A stretch of 64,000 nucleotides of DNA from Jiella avicenniae (GTDB lineage: Bacteria > Pseudomonadota > Alphaproteobacteria > Rhizobiales > Rhizobiaceae), in contig NZ_JAJUWU010000008.1 of the NCBI RefSeq assembly GCF_021390325.1, positions 124,001-188,000 on the forward strand, given 5' to 3'. A model generated the notes under the pieces. It worked only from the letters and a program-made list of their open reading frames with translations. It was not told the DNA's origin and did no database searches. Below are positions 18,610-27,540 of the stretch, one piece after another (positions within the stretch are counted from its first letter, which is position 1; each line of letters begins with the position of its first letter). Made by a program: the position numbers and the translations under genes.

Positions 18610-20174
18610 GCCGGCTCGCCTTTCGCGCCATCCTCCTCGGCGAGCTTGTCGACGAAACGCGGAAACACCGGCTGTGGAGCCGGCAACGGCGTCCCGGGCT
18701 TCAGCCTACGCTCCGGGGCGAGTTCGCTGAAGCTCCGCCGGTCCGCCGCGACGCCGAGGATGTCGAGGAGCTTGCCCGCGCTTCCCGGAACGAAGGGCTG
18801 CAGGAGGATCGCCGCCCGGCGCACGACTTCGGCCGTGACGTAGAGCACCGTCGCCATCCGGTCGGGATCGGTTTTTCTCAACGCCCAGGGCTCCTCGCCG
18901 GCGAAATAGCGGTTGGTCGCCGAGACGAGGGTCACGATGCCGGCGAGGACATGGTGGATTTCCTGCCGGTCGATGGCCTCGCGGGCACTGACGAGGAGCT
19001 GATGCGACTGCGCGAGGATCGCCTCGTCGGCTTCGCTGAACGCACCGGGCGTCGGCACCTCGCCATTGCAGTGCTTGCCAATCATCGACAGCGACCGCTG
19101 CGCGAGATTGCCGATGTCGTTGGCGAGTTCGGAGTTCGTCCGGTTGACGATGGCGTCGTGGGAATAGTTGCCGTCCTGGCCGAACGGCACTTCGCGCAAC
19201 AGGAAATAGCGCAGCCGGTCGAGCCCGTAGGTTTCCACCAGCGCGAAGGGATCGATGACGTTGCCGACCGACTTCGACATCTTCTCCCCGCGATTGAACA
19301 GGAAGCCGTGGCCATAGACGCGCTTCGGCAGCGGCAGCCCGGCCGACATCAGGAAGGCCGGCCAGTAGACCGTGTGAAACCGCACGATGTCCTTGCCGAT
19401 GACGTGGAGATCCGCCGGCCAGAAGTCCGAACGATCCCCCTCGCCCGGAAAGCCGGTCGCCGTCAGATAGTTGGTGAGCGCGTCGACCCACACATACATC
19501 ACGTGCTTCTCGTCGCCGGGGACAGGAATGCCCCAGTCGAAGGTCGTGCGTGACACCGAAAGATCTCTCAGCCCGGAGCGGACGAAAGACATCACCTCGT
19601 TGCGCCGCTCGGCCGGGCCGATGAAATCCGGGTTCGTCTCGTAGAGTTCGAGCAACGGCTCCTGGAACTTCGACAGCTTGAAGAAGTAGCTCTCTTCCTC
19701 GACCCACTCGACCGGCGATCCCTGCGGGCCGTAGCGCTGGCCGTCTTCCTTCAGGGTGATCTCGTCCTCGCCGTAATAGGCTTCGTCGCGCACGGAATAC
19801 CAGCCGGAATAGCTGTCCTTGTAGATGTCGCCGGCGTCCGCCATCCGCTTCCAGATCGCCTGGCTGGCGGCGTAGTGGCGTTCCTCGGAGGTCCGGATGA
19901 AATCGTCGTTGGAGCCACCCAGCGCCACCGTCATGTCGCGGAATTCGGCCGAATTCTTTTCGGCGAAGTCGCGCGGCTCGATGCCGGCCTTGCGGGCGGT
20001 TTGCAGCATCTTGATGCCGTGCTCGTCGGTGCCCGTCAGGAAGAAGACGTCGTAACCGTCCAGCCGCTTGAACCGCGCCAGCGCGTCGGTCGCGATGAAC
20101 TCGTAGGCGTGGCCGATATGCGGGCGACCGTTCGGATAGGAGATCGCGGTGGTCAGATAATAGCGTTCGGCCAT
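18606..20174 (-). CDS. metG: Methionyl-tRNA synthetase
   Basis: 522 aa class I synthetase that charges tRNA(Met). The HIGH motif is HIGH at 19-22 in [20 protein letters not shown] occurs exactly, at about 298-302. GTDEHGIKM near residue 50 and FYVWVDAL-type [14 protein letters not shown] fit. It lacks a C-terminal tRNA-binding domain, as is usual for the short MetG of alphaproteobacteria. The start at 20174 (MAERYYLTT) is chosen by alignment; the frame is open further upstream but the extra residues are basic and unlike the family. Confidence 0.97.
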   Translation of the reverse strand: MAERYYLTTAISYPNGRPHIGHAYEFIATDALARFKRLDGYDVFFLTGTDEHGIKMLQTARKAGIEPRDFAEKNSAEFRDMTVALGGSNDDFIRTSEERHYAASQAIWKRMADAGDIYKDSYSGWYSVRDEAYYGEDEITLKEDGQRYGPQGSPVEWVEEESYFFKLSKFQEPLLELYETNPDFIGPAERRNEVMSFVRSGLRDLSVSRTTFDWGIPVPGDEKHVMYVWVDALTNYLTATGFPGEGDRSDFWPADLHVIGKDIVRFHTVYWPAFLMSAGLPLPKRVYGHGFLFNRGEKMSKSVGNVIDPFALVETYGLDRLRYFLLREVPFGQDGNYSHDAIVNRTNSELANDIGNLAQRSLSMIGKHCNGEVPTPGAFSEADEAILAQSHQLLVSAREAIDRQEIHHVLAGIVTLVSATNRYFAGEEPWALRKTDPDRMATVLYVTAEVVRRAAILLQPFVPGSAGKLLDILGVAADRRSFSELAPERRLKPGTPLPAPQPVFPRFVDKLAEEDGAKGEPA

Positions 20175-20284
20175 GGCGCTTTCGCTGAATTTGCTGTCGA
20201 AGAGATCGCGGCTCGCGTTTCGCCGCGCCGTGCGGATCGCTCTCCGCCTTCGAGGCAGATAGTGCATTCGGGCCGGCGGCTCAA

Positions 20285-21379
20285 TCAATCCCCGAAGGCG
20301 TCGGCTGCCTCGCCCCCCTCACGCCCGCGAACCGCCGATTTGAGCGCGAAGAGCCGGCTGACGGTGGTCATCGCCATCTGCTTGCGGTCGAGGTTGAAGG
20401 CGGCCGCCTCGCCGAGCCGCCGCGATTCGTCCTGCCAGAGTTCGGCATGGGCCGCGGCGGCGGCGAGATCGCCCGCCCTGAGGAGCCGTTCGCTCTCTCT
20501 GGCGATGGAGGCGAGGAGCCCCGCGAGGAAGAGATCGTAGGAAGCCTCCCTGCCCTTCAGAGTCAGTTGGTCGATCAGCGCCATGATGGCGTTGACGTCG
20601 GCGTCGGGGGAGGCGAGCAGGCGCTCCAGCGTCTGGCCGATCTCGACGCCGCCGTGGGTCGCGAGCATCAAGGCGTGGCGCACGCTGCCTTCGGCAGCCG
20701 ACACGATCGTGGCGGCCTCGTCGGCATCCGGGCCGTGGCCGAAGGCCGTCAACGCCCGCCGCATGTCGCCCGCGTCGAGCGGCTGAAACCGCGCCAGCCG
20801 GCAGCGCGAGCGGATCGTCGGAAGCAGCCTGCCGGGCGTGTGGTTGACGAGGAGGAACAGCGAGCGCGCCGGCGGCTCCTCGAGCAGCTTCAACAGCGCG
20901 TTGGCGGCGCTGCGGTTGAGGTCGTCGGCCGGGTCGACGATGGCGATGCGCCAGCCTTCGCGGGAGGCCGTGGCATGGAAGAAGCGGCCGAGCCGGCGTA
21001 CCTCCTCGACGGTGATCTGCGTCCTGAAGCCGGTGCCGCGCTCAACCGCGGGCCGGGTGATGTGGATGAGCCCCGGCAGCGAACCGACGGCGATCTGGCG
21101 GAAGACGGGATCGTCGGTGCGAAAGGCGATGGTGGCGTCGCCATCCTCGCGCGTCGCCGCCCCCCCGAGCAGCCGGGACATCGCGAAGGCAGCCGTGGCC
21201 TTGCCGATGCCGGCCGGCCCCTGCAAGAGCCAGGCATGGTGCATCCGGCCCGACCGCGCCGCCTCGACCATCTCGGCGAAGACCTCGCGATGGCCGAAGA
21301 GTTCCGGCGTGACGAAGGGCTGCGGGACACCCTCGAGTGCGTCATGGGTCGCATATGCGTCGATCGCCGAAACACTCAT
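20285..21379 (-). CDS. holB: DNA polymerase III subunit delta'
   Basis: 364 aa clamp-loader subunit. P-loop GPAGIGKAT at about 54-62, the DEAD-box-like [24 protein letters not shown], and the SRC arginine-finger motif in [11 protein letters not shown]. The zinc cysteines of many delta' proteins are absent, as in related Rhizobiales. Starts 11 bases after tmk; the tmk-holB-metG-tatD order is the usual one. The gap of about 110 bp to metG contains no other gene. Confidence 0.93.
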   Translation of the reverse strand: MSVSAIDAYATHDALEGVPQPFVTPELFGHREVFAEMVEAARSGRMHHAWLLQGPAGIGKATAAFAMSRLLGGAATREDGDATIAFRTDDPVFRQIAVGSLPGLIHITRPAVERGTGFRTQITVEEVRRLGRFFHATASREGWRIAIVDPADDLNRSAANALLKLLEEPPARSLFLLVNHTPGRLLPTIRSRCRLARFQPLDAGDMRRALTAFGHGPDADEAATIVSAAEGSVRHALMLATHGGVEIGQTLERLLASPDADVNAIMALIDQLTLKGREASYDLFLAGLLASIARESERLLRAGDLAAAAAHAELWQDESRRLGEAAAFNLDRKQMAMTTVSRLFALKSAVRGREGGEAADAFGD

Positions 21380-21389
21380 ACCGGCCGGT

Positions 21390-22070
21390 TCACCGGCTCT
21401 GGCCGATCTTCAGCGAGCGGTCGATCGCCTCGAAGCGCTTGGCCTCCAGCCGGTCGTCGACGATGGTCGCGATCTCGGCGGCCACGGCTTCGACCGGCCG
21501 ATTGCCGTCGACGACGACGCAACGGTCGGGCTCCTCGGCGGCGATCTTCAGGAACGCCCGGCGCCGCTCCTCCTGGATGGTCGCGTCGTCCTTTTCGAAG
21601 CGATCGGCATTCGCCGTGCCGCGGCGCTTTCTGGCCCTGTCGCCGCCGATCTCGGCCGGAACGTCGAGGACGATCGTGAGGTCCGGATAGGTGCCGGCGA
21701 GTGCCGCCCGCTCCAGCCGTTCCATCAGCCGCGTGTCCCGGTCGCGCCCGGCGAACTGGTAGACGCGGGTGGAATCGTGGAACCGGTCGCACAAAACGAC
21801 GTCGCCGCGATCGAGCGCCGGCCGGATCAGTTCGCCGACGTGATCGGCCCTCGCCGCGGCGAACAGCACCGCTTCCCAGTCGGGGCCGAGTTCTTCCGCC
21901 ATGCCGGACAGGATGATGTGACGGACGGCTTCGGCGCCGGGCGAGCCGCCGGGCTCACGGGTGATCACCACCTCGTGGCCGAGGGCTCTCAGATGCGCCG
22001 CGAGGCGAGCGATCTGCGTGGACTTGCCGCTGCCCTCGCCGCCCTCGAATGTCACCAGATATCCGCCCAC
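21390..22070 (-). CDS. tmk: Thymidylate kinase
   Basis: 226 aa. Phosphorylates dTMP to dTDP. P-loop GGEGSGKS at about 10-17; the DR motif appears as LCDRFHDSTRVYQ; EPGGSPGAEA follows TR at the substrate site; the LID region is RARKRRGTANADRFEKDD. The start is not certain: GTG at 22070 gives a protein of family length and follows GAGGAAAGG by about 13 bases; an earlier GTG at 22109 would overlap dacA. Directly downstream of dacA. Confidence 0.94.
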   Translation of the reverse strand: MGGYLVTFEGGEGSGKSTQIARLAAHLRALGHEVVITREPGGSPGAEAVRHIILSGMAEELGPDWEAVLFAAARADHVGELIRPALDRGDVVLCDRFHDSTRVYQFAGRDRDTRLMERLERAALAGTYPDLTIVLDVPAEIGGDRARKRRGTANADRFEKDDATIQEERRRAFLKIAAEEPDRCVVVDGNRPVEAVAAEIATIVDDRLEAKRFEAIDRSLKIGQSR

Positions 22071-22090
22071 GCCCGTCCAATGCCCTTTCC

Positions 22091-23329
22091 TCAAAACCGC
22101 CGCAGCCACCCGAGGGCGAGCTCGCCGGCCGCCCCCATCGCCCGGTCCGAAAAGCTGCCGCTCTCGACGGCCCGCCCGGCGACCAGCGGCGTGCTCAACA
22201 CTGCCTCGCCATCGACCAGGATGTCGAGACGGGCGACCTCGGCCCCCTTCTCGACAGGAGCGGCGAGCGGACCATCATACCGGATCCGCGCCGAGAGGCG
22301 TTCGCCCTCCTGCCGCGGCAAAAGCGCCGCGATGTCGCCGGGAGCGGCGAGCGGAACGGCCCCCGCCGTGCCTCCGAAGACATTCGCAGAACCCACCACC
22401 GCGCCCTTACGATAAAGCCGGCGGATTGCAAAGGACTGGTCGGCCCAATCGAGCAGGCGCCGCGCCTCTTCCGTGCGCTCCTTCGACGAGGAAAGGCCGC
22501 TCATGGCGAGATAGCTGACCCGGTCGTCGCGGTTCGTCACGCCGACGAGCGCGTAGCCGGAGGCCTCGGTATAGCCGGTCTCCATGCCGTCGGCGCCGAC
22601 ATCCATCGTCAGGAGCGGATTGCGGTTTCTCTGAAAGATCTTGTTCCAGGTGAAGTCCGGCTGGGCATAGATCCGGTAAAGTTCCGGATGGGCGGTGCGA
22701 ATGTGCCTCGCCAGCGCGACGAGATCGCTCGCCGTGACGTGCTGGCCTTCGGCCGGAAGGCCGGTCGGATTGACGAAATGCGAGCCCGTCAGCCCGAGTT
22801 CGGCCGCCCGCCGGTTCATCAGCTCCGCAAATGCCTCCTCCGAGCCCGCCATCCCCTCGGCAAGAGCGATGCAGGCATCGTTGGCCGACTGGATGATGGC
22901 GCCGTGGACGAGGTTTTCGACCGACACGCTCGACTTCACGTCGGCGAACATGGTCGAGGTTCCGGAGGGCGCGCCGCCGGTGCGCCAGGCATGGACGCTG
23001 ATCGGATATTCCGTGTCGAGGGAGAGTTCGCCGGAGGCGATCGCCTCGAACACCACCTCCATGGTCATCATCTTGGCGAGCGAGGCCGGCGGAAACGGCG
23101 CATCCGGCTGCTTGCGGAGAAGGATCGTGCCGGTCTCGCCGTCGACCAGCAGCGCCTCCTTCGCCTTCGTCTCGATCGCCGGCTTGGCGGCATCCTGTGC
23201 CAGCGCGGCAGAAGACGCGAGCGCCAGAAGGCCCGCCGCAGCCAGGGCCGCGGCGAATTCGTGGAAGCTGTGGCCCCGACGTCGCCGGACGGGCGCGCCG
23301 GGGCGGCGGAAGGCAGTTGCGTTCGTCAT
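22091..23329 (-). CDS. dacA: D-alanyl-D-alanine carboxypeptidase family protein with altered KTG motif
   Basis: 412 aa, periplasmic low-molecular-weight penicillin-binding protein. A signal sequence follows a basic N-terminus (cleavage near ALAQ, residue 45). The active-site SxxK is PASLAKMM (about 83-86) and SxN is QSANDA (about 149). The third motif, KTG in nearly all members, reads ETG in DGMETGYTEASGY (Glu codon GAG at 22580-22582). The Lys helps bind the substrate carboxylate, so activity may be reduced or altered. The C-terminal beta-rich domain is present. Lies between rlpA and tmk in the usual order. Confidence 0.93.
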   Translation of the reverse strand: MTNATAFRRPGAPVRRRRGHSFHEFAAALAAAGLLALASSAALAQDAAKPAIETKAKEALLVDGETGTILLRKQPDAPFPPASLAKMMTMEVVFEAIASGELSLDTEYPISVHAWRTGGAPSGTSTMFADVKSSVSVENLVHGAIIQSANDACIALAEGMAGSEEAFAELMNRRAAELGLTGSHFVNPTGLPAEGQHVTASDLVALARHIRTAHPELYRIYAQPDFTWNKIFQRNRNPLLTMDVGADGMETGYTEASGYALVGVTNRDDRVSYLAMSGLSSSKERTEEARRLLDWADQSFAIRRLYRKGAVVGSANVFGGTAGAVPLAAPGDIAALLPRQEGERLSARIRYDGPLAAPVEKGAEVARLDILVDGEAVLSTPLVAGRAVESGSFSDRAMGAAGELALGWLRRF

Positions 23330-23439
23330 CGCCCCAGTTATCGCCGGGCGAGCGCGACGCGCAAGCGCCGGCCGGCGTCCTTCACGCGATCGAGAAGAAT
23401 TGTCGCAACCGTGCCATCCTCGGCGCTCGGCGAACGACG

Positions 23440-24582
23440 TCAGTCGTGAACGACGAAGGCGTCCCTCGCCCCGACCTGCCAGAGCCGCTGCAACAGCGCG
23501 TCGGTGTCGACGCCCGCCGCGACCACGATCTTCGCCGTCCGGGTATCGGCATCGCCCTCGACGGCCAGCCTCCCCTCGCCCGTCGCGACGGCTCCGACCC
23601 GCGCCAGCAGCGCATCGTCGATCAGGCCGAGCGCGATCGTCTCGGCTTGCCGGCCTTCGTCCGCCATGGAGGTCGCCGGCTTCGGGAACGCGGCGAACTT
23701 CTGCAGCGCACCGGCGGCACCGTTGCGCCGGCGCTCTTCGGCAAAGGAATTGCGGAACAGCGAGGCGGCGAAGCTCTCGCCGGCCTTCGTCGGCCGGCCC
23801 TGCGGAACCGGCGCGCCCGGCACTTGTACGCCCGGCAGTTCCTCGCCATAGGCGTTCGCGACGGCCAGTCGTTCGGTCGCGCCGCGCGTCTGCGCCGCGG
23901 CCATCATCAGGCTGTCCGGCGTCCGGGGCGTGGACCTGCCGGCGTCGCCCGGCTGGAAGCTCGCCATCAGCATCTTGGTGTCGTCGCCGTCGACCGGCGC
24001 CCGGCCGACATATTCGACCTTCACGTCGGCGGTGCCCATCGACTTGAAGCCGAGGAGTTCGGCCGTCTCGGCCGACACGTCGATCTCGCGGCCGTGGGCG
24101 AAGGGCCCGCGGTCGTTGATCCGCACCATCACCTTGTTGCCGTTCTGAAGATTGGTGACCATCGCATAGGACGGCAGCGGAAAGGTCTTATGCGCCGCCG
24201 AAAGGTGGTGCATGTCGTAGATCTCGCCGTTGGCGGTGAGCCGGCCGTGGAAGTTCGGCCCGTACCAGGAGGCCTTGCCGGTCTTGACGTAGCCGGGCTG
24301 GTCCTTCGGATAATACCACTTGCCGCGGACCTTGTAGGGCTTGCCCACCTGGGCGCGGCCGCCGCCCTTGGGCACCCGCTTCATCGCGGTGACGCGCGGG
24401 CTCGCCGGCACGCCGTAGGTCTTGCTGGCGAACTTCACCGAGGTCGACAGTTCGGCCAGTTGTTCCAGCGGCGAACCGGCCTCCGACCCTGCGCCCTGAC
24501 ATCCCGACAGCGCCAGCGACCCCGCCAGGCCGATGATCGTCAGGCCGGCCGCTCGCCGGCCGACGCCCCCACTCTCCTGCAT
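23440..24582 (-). CDS. rlpA: Septal ring lytic transglycosylase-type lipoprotein RlpA
   Basis: 380 aa. Lipobox LALSGC puts the lipidated Cys at residue 28. The double-psi beta-barrel is clear: GKASWYGPNFHGRLTANGE, MHHLSAAHKTFPLPS, VRINDRGPFAHGREIDVS. The C-terminal 80 residues end in a SPOR-like fold (TRTAKIVVAAGVDTDALLQRL) that would bind glycan strands lacking stem peptides. RlpA cuts or binds denuded peptidoglycan at the septum. First gene of the minus-strand rlpA-dacA-tmk-holB-metG-tatD run; the promoter must lie in the 24583-25085 gap. Confidence 0.94.
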   Translation of the reverse strand: MQESGGVGRRAAGLTIIGLAGSLALSGCQGAGSEAGSPLEQLAELSTSVKFASKTYGVPASPRVTAMKRVPKGGGRAQVGKPYKVRGKWYYPKDQPGYVKTGKASWYGPNFHGRLTANGEIYDMHHLSAAHKTFPLPSYAMVTNLQNGNKVMVRINDRGPFAHGREIDVSAETAELLGFKSMGTADVKVEYVGRAPVDGDDTKMLMASFQPGDAGRSTPRTPDSLMMAAAQTRGATERLAVANAYGEELPGVQVPGAPVPQGRPTKAGESFAASLFRNSFAEERRRNGAAGALQKFAAFPKPATSMADEGRQAETIALGLIDDALLARVGAVATGEGRLAVEGDADTRTAKIVVAAGVDTDALLQRLWQVGARDAFVVHD

Positions 24583-25085
24583 GACACCCCCGCCATTTTT
24601 CGTTCTTGGTTTTGCCGTTCCCGTGACCGAAAGGTGGCGTCCCCACGCCCGCTTGCGGCCCGATCACGGCTTTGAAACGAGGATGTAACAAAAGCCTTCG
24701 GTCAGGCAATCCTATGATCGTCAACGTTTCGAGCGCGTTGAGCGCGCCGCGAGGCTTGACTGTTGCGTCCCGGTGACGATGCGATTTCGGCCGCCATGAT
24801 CCGCCACTTTCCCACGGAATTCGGCGCTGGGACGGCAAAAGCCTGATTTTCGGTGATGATTTTTTCGGTTGAACGGACGACGCGCGGTGCCGGAACCGCG
24901 AGATCCGCGGGAAAAGGTGGCGCAAATGCGGCAAAATCCGCATTTCTGCCACAATTCGGCGGTTGCCAAACCTTGTCCGGGGCGTGCATCACGATTTGTT
25001 ACAAACGCCCTTCCCCGAAAACCGGCCGGTTCCGAGCCCGACCGTCTTGCCTATCCGCCACTGACGCGGTTACGACAGGCTCACC
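24583..25085. other. Intergenic gap between rlpA and tRNA-Ser, with a strong dyad
   Basis: No credible gene. Holds a near-perfect inverted repeat, TGGCGCAAATGCGG at 24918-24931 and CCGCATTTCTGCCA at 24938-24951 (12 of 14 bases pair, six-base loop), without a following T-run. It lies about 340 bases upstream of rlpA and 130 bases before the tRNA. Could be a regulatory or transcript-ending hairpin; the rlpA and tRNA promoters should also be here. Confidence 0.55.
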
Positions 25086-25175
25086 GGATGGGTGTCCGAG
25101 CGGTTTAAGGAACCGGTCTTGAAAACCGGCGTGCGGGAGACCGTACCGTGGGTTCGAATCCCACCCCATCCGCCA
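25086..25175 (+). tRNA. tRNA-Ser (anticodon TGA)
   Basis: Acceptor stem GGATGGG (25086-25092) pairs with CCCATCC (25165-25171), then G and an encoded CCA. Anticodon stem CCGGT/ACCGG at 25113-25117 and 25125-25129 surrounds loop CTTGAAA, anticodon TGA at 25120-25122, reading UCA and related Ser codons. A long variable arm (class II) and a TTCGAAT T-loop with GTGGG/CCCAC stem are present. Complete and intact. Confidence 0.97.
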
Positions 25176-25185
25176 CAAGGATCCT

Positions 25186-25247
25186 ATGTCTCAGGTCGCT
25201 CACCTATCCTGCCCGGAGACATCGGAAGCATATCGTTCCTGAGACAT
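25186..25247. repeat. 10-base inverted repeat just after tRNA-Ser
   Basis: ATGTCTCAGG at 25186-25195 and its exact reverse complement CCTGAGACAT at 25238-25247, 42 bases apart. The bases between include GATGTCTCCGG-like sequence in the other strand. It begins ten bases after the tRNA CCA. May be the scar of an insertion element that used the tRNA end, but no transposase fragment is visible, so this is only a possibility. Confidence 0.4.
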
Positions 25248-25381
25248 GGGTGACGATCTCGTATCGGACGGGGTGGGGCTGATCTGAAGAGGTCTCCGTT
25301 CGGAGTCGCAGCGCAAAGGGCGGACGCCCGGATGCGCTCGTCGACTTGCCTGATGCCGAGCCTCTGGCCGCCGCGTTCCCC

Positions 25382-25633
25382 TCAGCTCTGTCCCGCATCC
25401 GCGGAAAGGCGCGGGCCGCCCGCGGCGGCTGCCTTTTCGAGACCCCAGCGCACCCCGGCCCAGACGCGCTCGTGCAGGATGTAGGCGACGAAACCGAAGG
25501 CGCAGGAGGTCAGCGCCAGTTCGCCGCCGGCAAAGAACGATCCGGTGAACACGTCTCCCAGGATCGCCATCGAGACCAGACCGACGAGCTGCCAGGAGAC
25601 CGCCTTGGCGAGGCTTCGCTTCTTGGATTCCAT
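25382..25633 (-). CDS. DUF2061 family small membrane protein
   Basis: 83 aa. KRSLAKAVSWQLVGLVSMAILGDVFTG and the second hydrophobic segment ALTSCAFGFVAYILHERVW with the conserved HERVW match DUF2061, a family of two-helix inner-membrane proteins of unknown function; some copies sit beside sulfate assimilation genes, which are not in this window. AAGGAC lies immediately before the ATG at 25633. It stands alone; nothing in the neighbouring gaps suggests an operon. Confidence 0.88.
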   Translation of the reverse strand: MESKKRSLAKAVSWQLVGLVSMAILGDVFTGSFFAGGELALTSCAFGFVAYILHERVWAGVRWGLEKAAAAGGPRLSADAGQS

Positions 25634-26132
25634 GTCCTTCGTCCCTTCTCCGGGTTGATTGACGCAAGGACCTGAGACAATCGCGAGCGCACGGTGGAAA
25701 CTTTGGCCATCCGAACACGGCAGAGCCCAAAATAGACTTAATGGCGGAAGACGTTTTCGAAGATCTCCCCTCGCCTTGTTCCGAAGGGCGGGCCGCGGCG
25801 AGGAACTCACTGGCGCGAAGACCTGCGCTGTCATGTCCCTTGCCGTCCCCTCCATGCGAGACGCTCGACCGCATCTGCGGCATGGACGCCTCGCCCGTCC
25901 GAAGGGCCTCGTCCGGCCCCTCCTCCCCTTGGCGTCGGCACCGAATGGCCGGCGGCAACGCGGGGACCGCTCCAGGGCCGACGACCGTCGCGCCCGCCAT
26001 GCTGCCTGGTCGCCGCTGCGGCCGAAGGACGCCATCCCGCGGTTGCGCTGGCTCGGCATATCGCCGGGCTTGCTGAGTGACGTCACGATCGGCGATATTC
26101 GACGAATCGGTTGACCATTATCACGTCATGCC
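25634..26132. other. Gene-free gap upstream of XRE regulator
   Basis: I see no supported gene. Several open frames cross the region but their translations are Arg/Pro/Ser-rich, with no ribosome site and no family likeness. An A+T-richer stretch at 25700-25745 is the likely promoter region of the DUF2061 gene. Confidence 0.45.
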
Positions 26133-26978
26133 ATGGACAAGCGCGAACGCTCCCGCCTCTTTCGAGACCGTCTCGCCGGCGCGATGCAGGCGGCCGGCGT
26201 TACCAAGAGCGCGCTCGCCCGCCAGACCGGCGCCGACCGCTCGACGGTGTCGCTGGCGCTGTCGGCCGAGGACGGGCGTCTTCCCAACGCGCAATTCGCC
26301 GCCGAATGCGCCAGTGCCCTCGCCGTCTCCAGCGACTGGCTGCTCGGCCTGACGGACCGGCGCGAACGCGGCGCCGACGTTCTGCAGGCCGCGATCCGCA
26401 TGGAGGAGGCCGCGCGGGCCCCCTCCGACGAGCGGATCTTCCGCTGGCACGAGGAGGCTCGCGGCTACAAGATCCGCCACGTGCCGGCGACCCTGCCCGA
26501 CATGCTGAAGTCCGAGGCGGTGCTGCGGTTCGAATACGGCGATTTCGCCGGCCGCACCTCCGACCAGGCGATCGCCGACATGCGCGACCGCCTGGCCTAT
26601 CTGCGGGCGCCCGACACCGACTACGAGATCGCCATGCCGCTCGACACGCTGGAGGGCTTCGCCGCCGGCGAGGGTTACTGGCGCGGCCTCGCCGCGGCGG
26701 AACGGCGGGCCCAGCTCGAGCGCCTCGCCGCCCTCACCGACGAGCTCTATCCCTCGCTTCGCCTGTATCTCTTCGACCGCAAGAAGGTGTTCTCCGCCCC
26801 GGTGACGATCTTCGGTCCCTTGCAGGCGAGCGTCTATGTGGGGCGCTTCTATCTGGTGTTTTCCGAGCGTCGGCAGGTGCTGGAGCTGACCCGGCATTTC
26901 GACGGGCTGGTGCGCGAGGCCGATTTCGAGGCCAAGCAGACGCCGCGCTTCATCGAGGCGATGACCGTGCCGGGCTGA
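26133..26978 (+). CDS. XRE-type helix-turn-helix regulator with unknown C-terminal domain
   Basis: 281 aa. Residues 8-70 form a Cro/CI-type helix-turn-helix: RLAGAMQAAGVTKSALARQTG, DRSTVSLALS, then ECASALAVSSDWLLGLTD. The remaining 200 residues contain no DNA-binding motif; they hold a WHEEARGYKIRHVPATLPD segment like the sensor regions of transcription factors with a metabolite or zinc-peptidase-like partner, which I cannot identify. The gene stands alone, so the target is not evident. Confidence 0.8.
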   Translation: MDKRERSRLFRDRLAGAMQAAGVTKSALARQTGADRSTVSLALSAEDGRLPNAQFAAECASALAVSSDWLLGLTDRRERGADVLQAAIRMEEAARAPSDERIFRWHEEARGYKIRHVPATLPDMLKSEAVLRFEYGDFAGRTSDQAIADMRDRLAYLRAPDTDYEIAMPLDTLEGFAAGEGYWRGLAAAERRAQLERLAALTDELYPSLRLYLFDRKKVFSAPVTIFGPLQASVYVGRFYLVFSERRQVLELTRHFDGLVREADFEAKQTPRFIEAMTVPG

Positions 26979-27008
26979 TCGGCATCCCGGACACCCGCCG
27001 CCGGAGCG

Positions 27009-27467
27009 TCAGAGCGTCAGCTTGAAGCCGAGATGGCTCTGGATGAAGCCGAGCCTTTCGTAGAAGCGGTGGGTGTCGAGCCGGGTGGCGTCCGAGGTGA
27101 GCTGTACCATTTGGCAGCCGCGCGCGCGGCAGGCGTCGACGGCCCAGGCGATCATCTCGGCGCCGAGCCCCTTTCCCCTGAGATGCGAGGCGATGCGTAC
27201 GGCCTCGATCTGGCCGCGCCAGGCGCCCTTGTGACTGAGACCCGGCAGGAACGACAGTTGCAGCGTCCCAACGGTCTCATCACCGAGAAGGGCGACGGCC
27301 AGGAACTGGCCCTCGTCGGAGGCGATCGCCGCGAAGGCTTCGCGATAGGCCGGATCGAGCGGCAGTCTCGGATCCTCCCGTTCGCGGCCGCGATAGTCGT
27401 CGGCGAGGAGCCCCACGATCGCCGGCAGGTCGGCCTCGGTTGCCCTGCGAATGTCGAGACTGCTCAC
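27009..27467 (-). CDS. GNAT family N-acetyltransferase
   Basis: 152 aa. DIRRATEADLPAIVGLLADD at the N-terminus, acetyl-CoA loop ASHLRGKGLGAEMI, and HRFYERLGFIQSHLGFKL at the C-terminus are standard GNAT features. The start is GTG at 27467, seven bases after AGGAAA; longer in-frame options to 27551 would run into the uxuB 3' end. The QLTSDATRLDTHRFYERLGF pattern resembles acetyltransferases of small amines, but the substrate cannot be inferred. Lies 73 bases downstream of uxuB. Confidence 0.9.
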   Translation of the reverse strand: MSSLDIRRATEADLPAIVGLLADDYRGREREDPRLPLDPAYREAFAAIASDEGQFLAVALLGDETVGTLQLSFLPGLSHKGAWRGQIEAVRIASHLRGKGLGAEMIAWAVDACRARGCQMVQLTSDATRLDTHRFYERLGFIQSHLGFKLTL

Positions 27468-27540
27468 GGGTGGATTTCCTGGAAACGAAGGTGGCGAGGC
27501 CATAGCGGATTTCATCGCCGCCGGCGAGCCTCGGCGCCAT

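Noticed and set aside
25659-26114. A 151-codon plus-strand frame before the XRE gene
   Set aside because: No ribosome site, Arg/Pro-rich translation and no domain.
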